Source: Halococcus morrhuae DSM 1307 (GTDB taxonomy: Archaea; Halobacteriota; Halobacteria; Halobacteriales; Halococcaceae). From it: 64,000 nucleotides of DNA. Position 1 is the stretch's first letter. Each line of letters opens with the position of its first letter. The translations under genes were made by a program, and so were the position numbers. The notes below the pieces were generated by a model that saw nothing but the letters and a program-made list of their open reading frames with translations, was not told where the DNA came from and ran no database searches. Positions 17,957 to 26,565 of the stretch are shown piece by piece. The stretch lies in contig NZ_AOMC01000015.1 in assembly GCF_000336695.1 (NCBI RefSeq), positions 1 to 64,000 of the forward strand, written 5' to 3'.

Positions 17957-18047
17957 CTGGCGATCCGCATCGGACGACGCCGACGGACCGTCGCTCGACC
18001 CAGATTTCGCCGGCAGTATCATAACCTTCGGGAAATCATACGGGCCA

Positions 18048-18650
18048 ATGGACTCGTGGAAGCGCGATGGGACCCGTGGACTGGTCGTCCTCGTACCCAT
18101 CATCGTCACCCTCTACGTGCTCGCATTCGTCTACAATACGATCGCCAGCCTGCCCTTCATCGAGGCGATCCAGCCGGCGATCGTCCGAGTGCCGCTCACG
18201 CTCGCGGTGTTCGGACTGCTGGTCTTCGGCGCTGGCTACCTGATGCGCACCGCGAGCGGCCCGTTAGTGGAGGGAGCGATCGACGACGTGATGAACAGCC
18301 TGCCGGGACTCCGGGTGGTCTACAACGCCTCGAAGATGGCCGTCGAGACGGCCGTCACGGGCACCGGTGATCTCCAGGCACCGGTGAAACTCGAGACGTG
18401 GGACGGCCTGCGGATGACGGCGTTCAAGACGGGTAAGCAAACCGAGGACGGCCGCGACGTGCTCTTCCTGCCGACCGCGCCGAACATCACCACGGGGTTC
18501 GTCATCGAGGTCACGCCCGACCAGTACGAGGAGACCGACGAGCGCGTCGAGGACGCACTCACACGGGTTCTCAGCGCCGGTTTCGGCGAGACCAACGACT
18601 CCGAAGTCCCCATCGACGTCCGTGATGAACCGCTCTATCGCGAGTCGTAG
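18048..18650 (+). CDS. DUF502 family membrane protein
   Basis: 200 residues. Two membrane segments (about residues 8-30 and 42-62) precede a soluble C-terminal domain, the DUF502 layout; [20 protein letters not shown] and [12 protein letters not shown] are typical. The function of the family is unknown; plant relatives affect membrane trafficking, which says little for archaea. Monocistronic; ATG 18048 is the obvious start. Confidence 0.9.
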   Translation: MDSWKRDGTRGLVVLVPIIVTLYVLAFVYNTIASLPFIEAIQPAIVRVPLTLAVFGLLVFGAGYLMRTASGPLVEGAIDDVMNSLPGLRVVYNASKMAVETAVTGTGDLQAPVKLETWDGLRMTAFKTGKQTEDGRDVLFLPTAPNITTGFVIEVTPDQYEETDERVEDALTRVLSAGFGETNDSEVPIDVRDEPLYRES

Positions 18651-18741
18651 CGCACCACCGACGGATATTCTCACGCCGACTGCACCAACCGCCGTCGGGC
18701 GCTGTCGCGCCGTTTATACCCGGCGCGGTCGATCCGACGGC

Positions 18742-19263
18742 ATGACCGACACGGAGCTCATCGAGGCGCTGCAGCGGGCCGACGCGGTCGAATTCGGCGA
18801 GTTCGAACTCTCCCATGGCGGCACGAGCGACTACTACGTCGACAAATACCGCTTCGAAACCGACCCGGACTGTCTCTCGCTGATCGCCGACGCGTTCGCG
18901 ACACGGCTCGACGACGAGACACTCGCCGGCGTCGCGCTCGGCGGGGTGCCACTGGTGGCCGTGACGAGCGTCGAGACCGATTCGCCGTACGTCATCGCCA
19001 GGAAACAGAAAAAGGAGTACGGAACGGGCAATCGGATCGAAGGCGAGCTGGCCGAGGGCGAGTCGGTCGTCGTCATCGAGGACATCGCCACGACGGGCCA
19101 GAGCGCGCTCGATGCGGTCACGGCGCTGCAGGAGGCCGGCGCGCACGTCGAGCGCGTGCTCGTCGTCGTCGACCGCGAGGAGGGTGCCTGCGAAACCCTC
19201 GCCGAGGCCGACGTCGAACTCGACGCGCTGGTCACGGCGTCGGAACTGCTCGCCGACGAGTAA
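18742..19263 (+). CDS. pyrE: Orotate phosphoribosyltransferase
   Basis: 173 residues from ATG 18742. PyrE joins orotate and PRPP to form OMP in pyrimidine synthesis. The PRPP-binding signature [15 protein letters not shown] is complete, the catalytic lysine loop is [11 protein letters not shown], and [14 protein letters not shown] forms the orotate side. Short archaeal form. A TATA-like TTTATACC at 18713-18720 lies about 25 bases before the ATG and fits a leaderless transcript. The nested inverted repeat at 19271-19394 starts eight bases after the stop. Confidence 0.95.
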   Translation: MTDTELIEALQRADAVEFGEFELSHGGTSDYYVDKYRFETDPDCLSLIADAFATRLDDETLAGVALGGVPLVAVTSVETDSPYVIARKQKKEYGTGNRIEGELAEGESVVVIEDIATTGQSALDAVTALQEAGAHVERVLVVVDREEGACETLAEADVELDALVTASELLADE

Positions 19264-19270
19264 ACCGTCT

Positions 19271-19394
19271 GCTTGCGTGACGGTATACTGTCGGACAGAG
19301 CGGATCGAGGATTTGTGATACGAACGGCTATTCGTCGTACGGGAGTCTTCGATCCACTGTTCACGGATTGCTGTCCGACAGTACAATCGCAAGC
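19271..19394. repeat. Nested inverted repeat, MITE-like element or long hairpin
   Basis: Four nested arm pairs: GCTTGCG (19271-19277) with CGCAAGC (19388-19394); TACTGTCGGACAG (19286-19298) with CTGTCCGACAGTA (19371-19383), 13 bases, perfect; GGATCGA (19302-19308) with TCGATCC (19349-19355); ACGAA (19320-19324) with TTCGT (19331-19335). The 13-base arms begin and end in TA, as a TA target duplication would. No coding sequence is inside. It could be a non-autonomous transposable element or a structured terminator for pyrE. Confidence 0.75.
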
Positions 19395-19424
19395 GATTCA
19401 ACCGCCGGGCTGCGCTGAACGCGT

Positions 19425-20822
19425 ATGGCTTCGCTTCCGCCGCGGCGCTGGCTGCTCAGGGGAGCGCTCGCGCTCGTCGTGGGCGCACTGCTCCTCGCGG
19501 CGGCCGTCTCGGCGGCCACCTACGAGCCGACGAATCTCGGCCCCGGTACGATCGACGAGCCCGCCAACGGCTCGACGGTCGTGAGCGTGCAGGGGTTCCA
19601 CTTCCAGGGCATCGACAACGGGAAGAAGCCGGCTCGACTCGTCTCCGCCGACCCACGTGGGGCGACCGAATGGGTCCACAACGGCTCCCAGGAGGGTGCA
19701 CGCTGGTTCTACGACGTCGATCCGCTCGCGAACGGCAACCTGCTCGTGACCTCTACGGTGCCGGGCGACACCGTGGTGTACGAGCTCGATCCCGAGACCG
19801 ACAGCCGCGTCTGGGAGGAGACGTTCGACGCCGAGGACACCCACGACGTGGATCTCATCAACGGCGATCAGCTGCTCGTGGCGAACATGCGGAAGACGAA
19901 CGAATCGGGCGTCGCGAACGACCGGCTCTTCATCTACGATCGCAGCGAGGGTGAGATCGTCTGGGAGTGGACGTTCAACGAACACTTCCCGGAATCGACC
20001 GACGGCGGCTACTCGGAAGACTGGTCACACGTCAACGATGTTGACAAGATCGACGATGGGAAATATCTCGCCTCGCCGCGCAACTTCGATCAGGCGATCG
20101 TCGTCGATCGGAAAACGGGCAACATTACCACACGCCTCGGCAGCGACGGCAACCACTCGCGGCTGTTCGAACAGCACAACCCCGACTATCTCGAAGGGCC
20201 GAACGGCACACCGACGATACTGGTGGCCGACTCGGAGAACGATCGCGTGGTCGAGTACGCCCGCGAGGGCCCCGGCGAGTGGAATCGGACGTGGGAGCTC
20301 TCGGGCGGGTTCAACTGGCCGCGTGACGCCGATCGCCTCCCCAACGGCAACACGCTCATCACGGACACGCTCAACCATCGCGTCGTCGAGGTCACGCCCG
20401 ACGGCGATATCGTCTGGGAGTATTACGCACCGTGGGCACCCTACGACGCCGAACGGCTGAGCGCCGCCGGATCGAGCGAGCGAAACGCCTCGGTCGGCGG
20501 GTCACACGGTCCGACCGCGACCGAAATGAACGCGTCGGGCAACTACAGCCTCTCGGGCAGCGCCGAGAGCGGTCCCGGCGACCGGGCGAGGTTTTCGTCG
20601 TGGGTCGCGGCCGCAGCAGCCGACACGCCAGTACAGAAGGTCGTCCAGTCGGCCGCCGAGCGCTATGCGCACGTGACGCCGTTCTTCCGCCCGGTCTGGC
20701 TGTCGAGCTGGGCCTTCGCCGCGCTCGTCGGGGCGCTGCTCGTCGTGCTCGTCTGGACCGCCGGTGAGCTCGTCTATCAACGCCGGCGCATCCGGCGGCG
20801 GGTCGCGGGCGTGTTCTCCTGA
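19425..20822 (+). CDS. Arylsulfotransferase-like membrane-anchored beta-propeller protein
   Basis: 465 residues. N-terminal signal-anchor (RRWLLRGALALVVGALLLAA), a large extracytoplasmic domain with repeated blades (LANGNLLVTST, INGDQLLVAN, LPNGNTLITD, GDIVWEYYAPWAPYDAERL), and a second membrane helix near residues 425-445 with a basic cytoplasmic tail. The blade motifs are those of the ASST/arylsulfotransferase group; many N-x-S/T sites fit an N-glycosylated surface protein. Whether it transfers sulfate is unknown: the two histidines that ASST uses have candidates (DTHDVDL, DWSHVND) but the match is by eye. Confidence 0.8.
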   Translation: MASLPPRRWLLRGALALVVGALLLAAAVSAATYEPTNLGPGTIDEPANGSTVVSVQGFHFQGIDNGKKPARLVSADPRGATEWVHNGSQEGARWFYDVDPLANGNLLVTSTVPGDTVVYELDPETDSRVWEETFDAEDTHDVDLINGDQLLVANMRKTNESGVANDRLFIYDRSEGEIVWEWTFNEHFPESTDGGYSEDWSHVNDVDKIDDGKYLASPRNFDQAIVVDRKTGNITTRLGSDGNHSRLFEQHNPDYLEGPNGTPTILVADSENDRVVEYAREGPGEWNRTWELSGGFNWPRDADRLPNGNTLITDTLNHRVVEVTPDGDIVWEYYAPWAPYDAERLSAAGSSERNASVGGSHGPTATEMNASGNYSLSGSAESGPGDRARFSSWVAAAAADTPVQKVVQSAAERYAHVTPFFRPVWLSSWAFAALVGALLVVLVWTAGELVYQRRRIRRRVAGVFS

Positions 20823-20885
20823 TCGGTGTTGTGCCCTGCGCGCAACATCGTGGCGTTCTTGTGGCTCGCTCTCGTACTGCTGGTG

Positions 20886-21143
20886 ATGTCGAACCGCGAA
20901 CTCTACGAACTGGACGGCTGTCCGTACTGTGCGAAAGTGAAGGACAAGCTCGCCGATCTCGATCTCGACTACGAATCGCATATGGTGCCGAGCTCACACG
21001 ACGAGCGCACCGAAGTCGAGGAGGTCAGCGGCCAGACCGGCGTCCCGGTCCTCGTCGATCCCGAGCACGACGTCGACGGCATGAGCGAGTCCGACGACAT
21101 CGTCGACTATCTCGACGAGACCTACGGCGACGCAGCGGCCTGA
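20886..21143 (+). CDS. Glutaredoxin-like protein
   Basis: 85 residues from ATG 20886. A thioredoxin-fold mini-domain with the active site CPYC (YELDGCPYCAKV), a cis-proline TGVPVLVDP and the glutathione-site-like SDDIVDYLDETYG. It should handle thiol-disulfide exchange, in haloarchaea probably with gamma-glutamylcysteine in place of glutathione. An upstream in-frame GTG would add a hydrophobic leader; the family N-terminus starts at MSNRELYEL, so 20886 is preferred. Confidence 0.92.
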   Translation: MSNRELYELDGCPYCAKVKDKLADLDLDYESHMVPSSHDERTEVEEVSGQTGVPVLVDPEHDVDGMSESDDIVDYLDETYGDAAA

Positions 21144-21187
21144 AAACGCGCTTTTTCGTGATGATCAGCGTTCGATAGCGCCGCGTC

Positions 21188-21445
21188 TCAGTCGAAGTAG
21201 CCCTCGTCGTCGAGACCGGCCATGACGTCGTCGACGAGCGGATCGACGTCCTCGTAGGGGAACTCCTGCCGGCCACCGGCCTGGGTGTTGAGCTCCATCG
21301 CGGTGAAGCTCACGTCGCCGGACTCGAACGTCGTCGACGGGCCGTTCGGCAGCGCCGGCACGAGATCCATCGGACTCGATACGGGGTAGTCGGCGTCCTC
21401 GAACCCGTCGTGAAGCTGCTGTCTGATGTCGTCTTTGTCTGACAT
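21188..21445 (-). CDS. MTH865-like family protein
   Basis: 85 residues from ATG 21445. The sequence follows the MTH865 pattern of small archaeal proteins: an amphipathic helix (DDIRQQLHDGFEDADYPV), SPMDLVPALPNG, a FESGDVSFTAMEL strand-turn, and FPYEDVDPLVDDVM at the end. The MTH865 structure is known as an EF-hand-like helical fold without an assigned function. Monocistronic; the upstream region at about 21490-21520 is AT-rich. Confidence 0.8.
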   Translation of the reverse strand: MSDKDDIRQQLHDGFEDADYPVSSPMDLVPALPNGPSTTFESGDVSFTAMELNTQAGGRQEFPYEDVDPLVDDVMAGLDDEGYFD

Positions 21446-21575
21446 CGCAGGTAGGGGATGGTGCCGTCGCGGGGTAGCTCTGTGGCCGCTCATACGGTGG
21501 AATTTAAATATTCACGAGTGTCCGCCGTTTGCCCGCTCACACTCACACGACCGCTCATGGCGACACGACATCCAA

Positions 21576-22250
21576 TCAAGAGAGCAGCTGTTCCATCAGT
21601 TTGGCTTCGGCCTTGCGGAGATGTTCGTCGATGGTCGAACCCGAAAGGTCGAGCACGGTGGCGATATCGGCATGCGTCGTCTTTCGCGGGATCTCGTAGT
21701 AACCGAGCTCGAAGGCCGTCTCGATGACCTCGCGCTGGCGGTCGGTGAGTGCGGCCACCAGCAGGCCATCGCTCTCGGCACCGCCCAGTCGATCGACCGA
21801 GCAAGCAACTTCAGAGGGCAGACGCTCCATCGAGCGTTTGATCATCGCGGGCGTCCCGATGACCTGCAGTCGGAGCCCGCGGGCGGTGATCGCGATCGGC
21901 GAATCGACGAGCACCCCCTGTTCGAAGAAACAGCGCTCGAACACGGCGAGCTCGCCCTCGACACGGAGATACAGCCCGAACGCGCCACCGTCGTCGTGGA
22001 TGACGTCGTCGAGAAGGACGTCCGATCGGTCGTCGAGCACCTCAGGAAGGCGGCGTTCGTCACCCTCGATCCGGTAGCACAGCGTGCTCGTTTCCGGGTT
22101 GCTCTGGACATGTCTCAACGACTGCCGGTCGAGCGCCGGTGCGGCCGCGAGCGCGTCGTCGACGGGATGGACGAGCCCCTCACCCGGCCGGAGCGAAAGG
22201 GTGAACTGCCGGACGTGCGCGCGCTCGTCGGTCGATCGCTCCACCGTCAA
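21576..22250 (-). CDS. HTH-10 (Bat-type) transcriptional regulator
   Basis: 224 residues. The C-terminal 55 residues (LTDRQREVIETAFELGYYEI...THADIATVLDLSGSTIDEHL) are the HTH_10 domain of haloarchaeal bacterioopsin-activator-type regulators; the N-terminal 160 residues are the usual ligand- or protein-sensing part. It overlaps the acyl-CoA dehydrogenase stop by four bases and is the third gene of the SCP2-dehydrogenase-regulator operon, so it may control that operon or fatty-acid genes elsewhere. Confidence 0.9.
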   Translation of the reverse strand: MTVERSTDERAHVRQFTLSLRPGEGLVHPVDDALAAAPALDRQSLRHVQSNPETSTLCYRIEGDERRLPEVLDDRSDVLLDDVIHDDGGAFGLYLRVEGELAVFERCFFEQGVLVDSPIAITARGLRLQVIGTPAMIKRSMERLPSEVACSVDRLGGAESDGLLVAALTDRQREVIETAFELGYYEIPRKTTHADIATVLDLSGSTIDEHLRKAEAKLMEQLLS

Positions 22251-23455
22251 CTGTACGCGCTGGCGTCGGTGAGTTCCTTCCCCACGATCAGCTTCTGGAT
22301 CTCCGTGGTGCCGTCGGGAATGGTCATGACGCGGGCGTCGCGGTAGTAGCGTTCGAGCCGGTTCTCGGTCTTCAACCCCTCGCCGCCGAACACCTGGATC
22401 GCGTCGTCGGTCACGTCCTTACAGGTCTCGCTGGTGTAGCCCTTCGCCAGCGAGGACATCAGGCGGGCGTCCTCGCTGCCGTCTTCGAGCAGTTCGGCCG
22501 CGCGCCGGGAGAGCTGGCGCGAGGTTTCGAGTCCGGCCTTCATGTCGTAGAGCTGCTCGGTGACGAGCTGGTGCTCGGCGATCGGCTTGCCGAAGGTCTC
22601 ACGGTCGGTCGCTCGATCGAGCGCGGCGTCGAACGCCGCCTGCATGATGCCGACGGACATGAACGACATCCCCGTGCGCATGAACGAGAACGTCGCGTTG
22701 AGCGGCTTCTGATCGAAGAACAGCTGGGTGACGCTCTCGGGGAACGGGACGATGTCGTTCATCTCGTTACCCGCCATGATCGCATTGGAGAACATGTTCG
22801 AGAGGCGGTTGCCCTCGGGCACGCGCACGTCGTCGAAGGAGATCCGGGCGTTCGAGACGCCCTTCCAGCCCATCTTGTCGATCTCCCGGGTCTCGAAATC
22901 GTTGTTCGCGCGGTCGACCATGAACATGTCCGAGGCCCCCGTCGAGTCGTCGTGGGCGACCACGAGCACGCAGTCGGCGTAGTGGGCGTTGCCGACCCAC
23001 GTCTTCTCGCCATTGATGACGAACTCGTCGCCGTCCTTCTTCGCGACGGTGTTCGGTCGCGCGGTGTCGCTGCCGCCCTCGGGTTCGGTGACGGCGAGCG
23101 CCGCGAGACAGTCGCCATCTTCGAGTTTCGGGAGCATCGCCTCCCGGGTCTGCTCGGCGGCGAACTGGACGAACAGGGCGGGAAAGGACATCATCACGCC
23201 CACGAGCAGGCTCGGCCAGGTGTAGCTGATCTCCTCGGCGGCGATCGTGAAGTTCCAGACGTCGCCGAAGAAGTTCGGTGCCGTCTCGGGATCGAAGCCG
23301 ACGCCGAGTTCGTTCAAATCGCTGACGTAGCCGAGCAGTTCCTCTCGGTCCATCGGACCGTTTCTATCGGCCTCGTCGACGATCGGGTCGATCGTTTCGT
23401 CGAGATATTCCCGGAGATCGTCGCGAAACGCCCGCTGTTCGTCGGTCAGCTCCAT
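22247..23455 (-). CDS. Acyl-CoA dehydrogenase
   Basis: 402 residues, normal for the family. The middle-domain flavin motif is LAVTEPEGGSDTA, followed by KTWVGNAHYADCVLVVA; the C-terminal signature is AIQVFGGEGLKTENRLERYYRDARVMTIPDGTTEIQKLIVG, in which the usual base glutamate region (YR..RV..I..GT.EI) is intact. It oxidises the alpha-beta bond of acyl-CoA in the cytoplasm. It follows the SCP2 gene after one base, so the two should be made together. Confidence 0.93.
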   Translation of the reverse strand: MELTDEQRAFRDDLREYLDETIDPIVDEADRNGPMDREELLGYVSDLNELGVGFDPETAPNFFGDVWNFTIAAEEISYTWPSLLVGVMMSFPALFVQFAAEQTREAMLPKLEDGDCLAALAVTEPEGGSDTARPNTVAKKDGDEFVINGEKTWVGNAHYADCVLVVAHDDSTGASDMFMVDRANNDFETREIDKMGWKGVSNARISFDDVRVPEGNRLSNMFSNAIMAGNEMNDIVPFPESVTQLFFDQKPLNATFSFMRTGMSFMSVGIMQAAFDAALDRATDRETFGKPIAEHQLVTEQLYDMKAGLETSRQLSRRAAELLEDGSEDARLMSSLAKGYTSETCKDVTDDAIQVFGGEGLKTENRLERYYRDARVMTIPDGTTEIQKLIVGKELTDASAYS

Positions 23456-23456
23456 C

Positions 23457-24023
23457 TCACTCGGGCACCTGCTCGGAGAGGCTGTTCATGATCGGCGCGA
23501 GCTTCGTCCCCTTCTGCACCGGACCGTCCATCTCGTACTGTTGTTGCATGAACCCCTGGATGGGGTCGACGTTACCGGTGATGAGCCCCACCAGCACGTC
23601 GGCCGGTCCTGTGATGGTGATGTCGGCGTCGTCGAGCTGGCCCGCCCCGCCCGTGACGAGCTCTTCCTCCTCGCGGACCTTCAGGTGGCCCTCCATCGGG
23701 CAGTCGTCCGCCTCGAAATTCGTGGTGATGTCCTCGTTGATCTGCTCTTTGACCTCGGGGTTCCGTTCGACCATCACGCGCATGCCCGACCAGAGCAGTT
23801 CCTGGAACTGGTCGGCCGTCTCGGGGTTTGCGGAGACGAACGAGGCGATGTCCATCGCCTCCATACGCCCGAGAATTCTGGCCATCACCGCCGGATGCTC
23901 GCGCACGAGCTCGTCGGTCTGGCCCTCCATGTCGGCGAGAATGGCCGGGAGGTCCGCTTCGAGCTGGTCCTGCTCCGCTTCGAGCGCGGTCTCGATTCGC
24001 TGGATGAGCTGATCGTCGGTCAT
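23457..24023 (-). CDS. SCP2 sterol/lipid-binding domain protein
   Basis: 188 residues. The C-terminal 100 residues have the SCP2 fold pattern of a lipid or acyl-CoA cavity (ADITITGPADVLVGLITGNVDPIQGFMQQQYEMDGPVQKGTKL condensed to the segments ITGPADVLVGLITG and FMQQQYEMDG); the first 85 residues are helical and acidic. In this operon it may present or carry acyl-CoA for the neighbouring dehydrogenase; that is inference. The TATA box at 24104-24111 drives the three-gene unit. Confidence 0.85.
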   Translation of the reverse strand: MTDDQLIQRIETALEAEQDQLEADLPAILADMEGQTDELVREHPAVMARILGRMEAMDIASFVSANPETADQFQELLWSGMRVMVERNPEVKEQINEDITTNFEADDCPMEGHLKVREEEELVTGGAGQLDDADITITGPADVLVGLITGNVDPIQGFMQQQYEMDGPVQKGTKLAPIMNSLSEQVPE

Positions 24024-24103
24024 AGTGTGTGTCGGCTCGTCGCCGACCGTACGATCGAAACGGTCGGGAACGCAATGGGCTTGCTTCGATGAATAACAGG
24101 TGC

Positions 24104-24111
24104 TTTATATA
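24104..24111 (-). promoter_or_regulatory. TATA box for the SCP2 / acyl-CoA dehydrogenase / HTH operon
   Basis: The plus strand reads TTTATATA, so the minus strand has TATATAAA. Transcription should begin about 25 bases further on, near 24080, leaving a leader of about 55 bases before the ATG at 24023. It is the strongest TATA match in this gap; the tRNA lies on the far side at 24197-24269. Confidence 0.65.
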
Positions 24112-24196
24112 CCGTTGGACGAGCGACGGGAGCGTCGTGGGAGCCAGCACCGACCGGGAGAGCGTCATCGCGTCGAGAATTGTCAAAGAGTTATCA

Positions 24197-24269
24197 TAGT
24201 CCCGGGCGGATTCGAACCGCCGTCAATGGCTCCAAAGGCCATTATGATTGGCCGCTACACCACGGGACT
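24197..24269 (-). tRNA. tRNA-Gln (anticodon TTG)
   Basis: 73 bases on the minus strand. The acceptor stem pairs AGTCCCG with CGGGACT; discriminator A. Anticodon stem ATGGC/GCCAT encloses the loop CTTTGGA with anticodon TTG, and the T-arm loop is TTCGAAT inside GCGG/CCGC. No intron and no encoded CCA. A Gln tRNA in an archaeon is normally charged through Glu-tRNA(Gln) and GatDE. The 302-base gap 24024-24325 otherwise holds only the promoter at 24104-24111. Confidence 0.95.
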
Positions 24270-24325
24270 GCTCGTTGCACAGTCACGTATCGATGGAGCA
24301 CACTTGAACGCTTCGAGAGGTCCGA

Positions 24326-24766
24326 TCAGTCGGCGGCTCCGCCGTCGGGATCGAGCAGCGCACAGACGTCCTCGTCGGGGGCGAAACAGTCCGGACACTG
24401 CGGTTCGCGGTCGATGATCGTGTCGAGGCGCTCGGCGACCGTCTCGTCGATGACGCTTTCGAGCTGGCTGGCTTCGGTGCGGAAGTCCTCGACACCGAGC
24501 ACTTCGACGAGGAAACGCTCGATGATGCAGTAGGTCTGGAGCGAGTCACGGGCCCGCTCGATCCCCTCGTCGGTGAGCGTCACGCCCTTGTATTTCTCGT
24601 GGTCGGCGAGCCCGCGCTCTTCGAGTTTGCCGATCATCTCGTTGGCACTCGCCGGACTCACATCGAGCGAATCGGCCAACCGTCCCGTGGCCGCCGGGCC
24701 GTTCTCGACCTGCTGGACGAGATAGATCGCCTTCAGATACTGCTCGGCCGTGTTCATATGTGCCAC
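24326..24766 (-). CDS. DtxR/SirR-type metal-dependent transcriptional regulator
   Basis: 146 residues; ATG 24766 or the internal ATG at 24757. Winged-helix N-terminus (TAEQYLKAIYLVQQVENGPAATGRLADSLDVSPASANEMIGKL) and the dimer/metal domain (IIERFLVEVLGVEDFRTEASQLESVIDE) are typical. There is no C-terminal SH3-like domain; instead the tail CPDCFAPDEDVC has three cysteines that might bind a second metal. Together with the ferritin-like gene 16 bases upstream and the suf operon beyond, it suggests an iron-responsive repressor. Confidence 0.92.
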   Translation of the reverse strand: MAHMNTAEQYLKAIYLVQQVENGPAATGRLADSLDVSPASANEMIGKLEERGLADHEKYKGVTLTDEGIERARDSLQTYCIIERFLVEVLGVEDFRTEASQLESVIDETVAERLDTIIDREPQCPDCFAPDEDVCALLDPDGGAAD

Positions 24767-24782
24767 CCCGAGTGTCCGTGAC

Positions 24783-25265
24783 TCATTCGCGCGCCTCCAT
24801 CAGTCGCGTGACCTCCTCCGCGCCGTCGGCCTCCTCCTCGCGGATGGCTGAGAGCGTCTCGACGAGGTGTTCGCGGTCGATACCGAACGACGCGGAACTC
24901 GCTTCGATAGCGGCGATGAGATCGTCATAGAACTTGTAAGCGGTCTCCTCGTTGCACAGTTGATCGTACAGCACACCGTCGGTGTCACGGTCGCGATCGT
25001 AATGGTCGGCGACGAGCGGCTCGATTTGCTCGAACGGGATCCGCTCGGCGTCGAGATCGTCGATCAGCGCCGCCAGCCGGTCGCGGTGATCGGCCGACTC
25101 CTCGGCGGCGTGTTCCAACAGCGCCTCGATCTCGGTGTCGAGATCCGCGCTGACGGAGCGATAATGCTGATGCGCGCGTGCCTCGACGACCTCTTCGAGC
25201 ACCATCCCGATCTGGAGCAGTCGGGCGAGCTGGTGGTCCGAGGCCACCGGCTGGCTGACGCTCAC
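24783..25265 (-). CDS. Ferritin-like (rubrerythrin-type) protein
   Basis: 160 residues, fully helical. Candidate carboxylate/histidine ligands lie in VLEEVVEARAHQHY, EHAAEESADHRDRL and LCNEETAYKFYDDL, spaced as in four-helix di-iron proteins; the di-iron site is by eye and not certain. It is cotranscribed with the DtxR-type regulator (17 bases apart), a common haloarchaeal pair, which suggests iron storage, sensing or oxidative-stress protection. Start ATG 25265. Confidence 0.75.
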   Translation of the reverse strand: MSVSQPVASDHQLARLLQIGMVLEEVVEARAHQHYRSVSADLDTEIEALLEHAAEESADHRDRLAALIDDLDAERIPFEQIEPLVADHYDRDRDTDGVLYDQLCNEETAYKFYDDLIAAIEASSASFGIDREHLVETLSAIREEEADGAEEVTRLMEARE

Positions 25266-25350
25266 GGAGCGCTCCCGCGCGCAGCGTGGTCGAAAACCGA
25301 TGCCTCGTTCGTGTCCATAGCCTGTCTGGGGAATCCAACCCCTTAAGCGA

Positions 25351-26562
25351 TTACTCCCGCAGGCGCGCCGCGACGAGATCGTCGAGATCGTCGCGGAACT
25401 CCTCGACGGCGATCTCGTCGAGCACCGGCACGAAGAAGCCCTCGACGAGCATGTTCCGTGCCGCCCGCGGCGAGATCCCGCGCGAGGTCATGTAGAACAG
25501 GTCCTGCTGGTCGACCTGTCCAACCGTCGCCGAGTGGCTCGCCTCGGTGTCGTGGTTGTTGATGATGAGCTTCGGCGAGGCGTCGGCCTCCGATTCATCG
25601 CTCAACATCAGCGTGTTCTCGCGCTGGTAGGAGTTGGTGTTCCAGGCTTCCGTACCCACGTCCTGAACGCCCTCGTAGACCGAGCGTGCCTCGTCGTCGA
25701 GCACGCCCCGCGTCACGAGATCGGCGGTCGTGTGTTCGGCCTCGTGCCAGACGCGCGAGGCGACGTCGAAGTGCTGGTCGTCGTGACCGAAGAAGGCCCC
25801 GATGATCTGCGATTCGGCACCGTCACCGAGCAGTCGCGTCTCGACCGACGATTTGGTGAGTCGCGAGCCGAGGTTGCCCTCGATCCAGTCGATCGTGCCG
25901 TAGGTGTCGGCGTGGCCACGCTTGAGCGAGTAGGTGTACGTCTCCTGATCGACGTTCTGGAGCGAGCCGTACTGAACGGTCGAGTTCTCGTCGGCGTCGA
26001 TCTCGACGAGTCCCGAGTAGTAGCGCTCACCGTCCATGTCCTCGCCCGTGGTCTGGCGTTCGAGGATCGTCACCGAACTCGACTCGCCGGCAACGACCAG
26101 CGTGTAGTTGAACAGCGACCGCGAGTTCATCCGCGTCCGGACGGTGACGTCCTCGGCGTCGACGCCGTCGGGGACGTAGACGACCGTGCCGGTCGAGAAC
26201 AGCGCGGTCGACAGCGCCGTCAGGTAGTTCTCGGTCGGATCGATGACCGAGCCGAACTTCTCGCGGACGAGCTCCTCGCGCTCGTCGAGCGCCTCGGCGA
26301 TCGACATGACCTCGACCTCGTCGGGACCGACCTGGTCCTTCTCCTCGGCCGCGTTGAGCGGATCGACGAACCCCGCGAAATCGAGATCGTAGAGGTTCGT
26401 CCAGTTACGCCCCGGCGTCCGGATGACGTCGGGCATATCGAGCTCGTCGAGTGCGTCGAGCGCGTCAAGGCGCGTTTCGAGCAGCCACTCCGGCTCGTCG
26501 AGGCTCTCGGATATCTCGCGAACCTGTGCTTCCGTGAGATTCGCGTGGAGCTGTGCACTCAT
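25351..26562 (-). CDS. sufD: Fe-S cluster assembly protein SufD
   Basis: 403 residues. A right-handed beta-helix protein homologous to SufB; the SUF complex SufBC2D builds Fe-S clusters on a scaffold. Conserved region SHSATVGQVDQQDLFYMTSRGISPRAAR condensed to SATVGQVDQQDLFYMTSRGI carries the SufD histidine equivalent. Third gene of sufC-sufB-sufD; spacing to sufB is three bases. The reverse strand shows a long open frame here that is only a composition effect. Confidence 0.95.
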   Translation of the reverse strand: MSAQLHANLTEAQVREISESLDEPEWLLETRLDALDALDELDMPDVIRTPGRNWTNLYDLDFAGFVDPLNAAEEKDQVGPDEVEVMSIAEALDEREELVREKFGSVIDPTENYLTALSTALFSTGTVVYVPDGVDAEDVTVRTRMNSRSLFNYTLVVAGESSSVTILERQTTGEDMDGERYYSGLVEIDADENSTVQYGSLQNVDQETYTYSLKRGHADTYGTIDWIEGNLGSRLTKSSVETRLLGDGAESQIIGAFFGHDDQHFDVASRVWHEAEHTTADLVTRGVLDDEARSVYEGVQDVGTEAWNTNSYQRENTLMLSDESEADASPKLIINNHDTEASHSATVGQVDQQDLFYMTSRGISPRAARNMLVEGFFVPVLDEIAVEEFRDDLDDLVAARLRE

Positions 26563-26565
26563 CGA

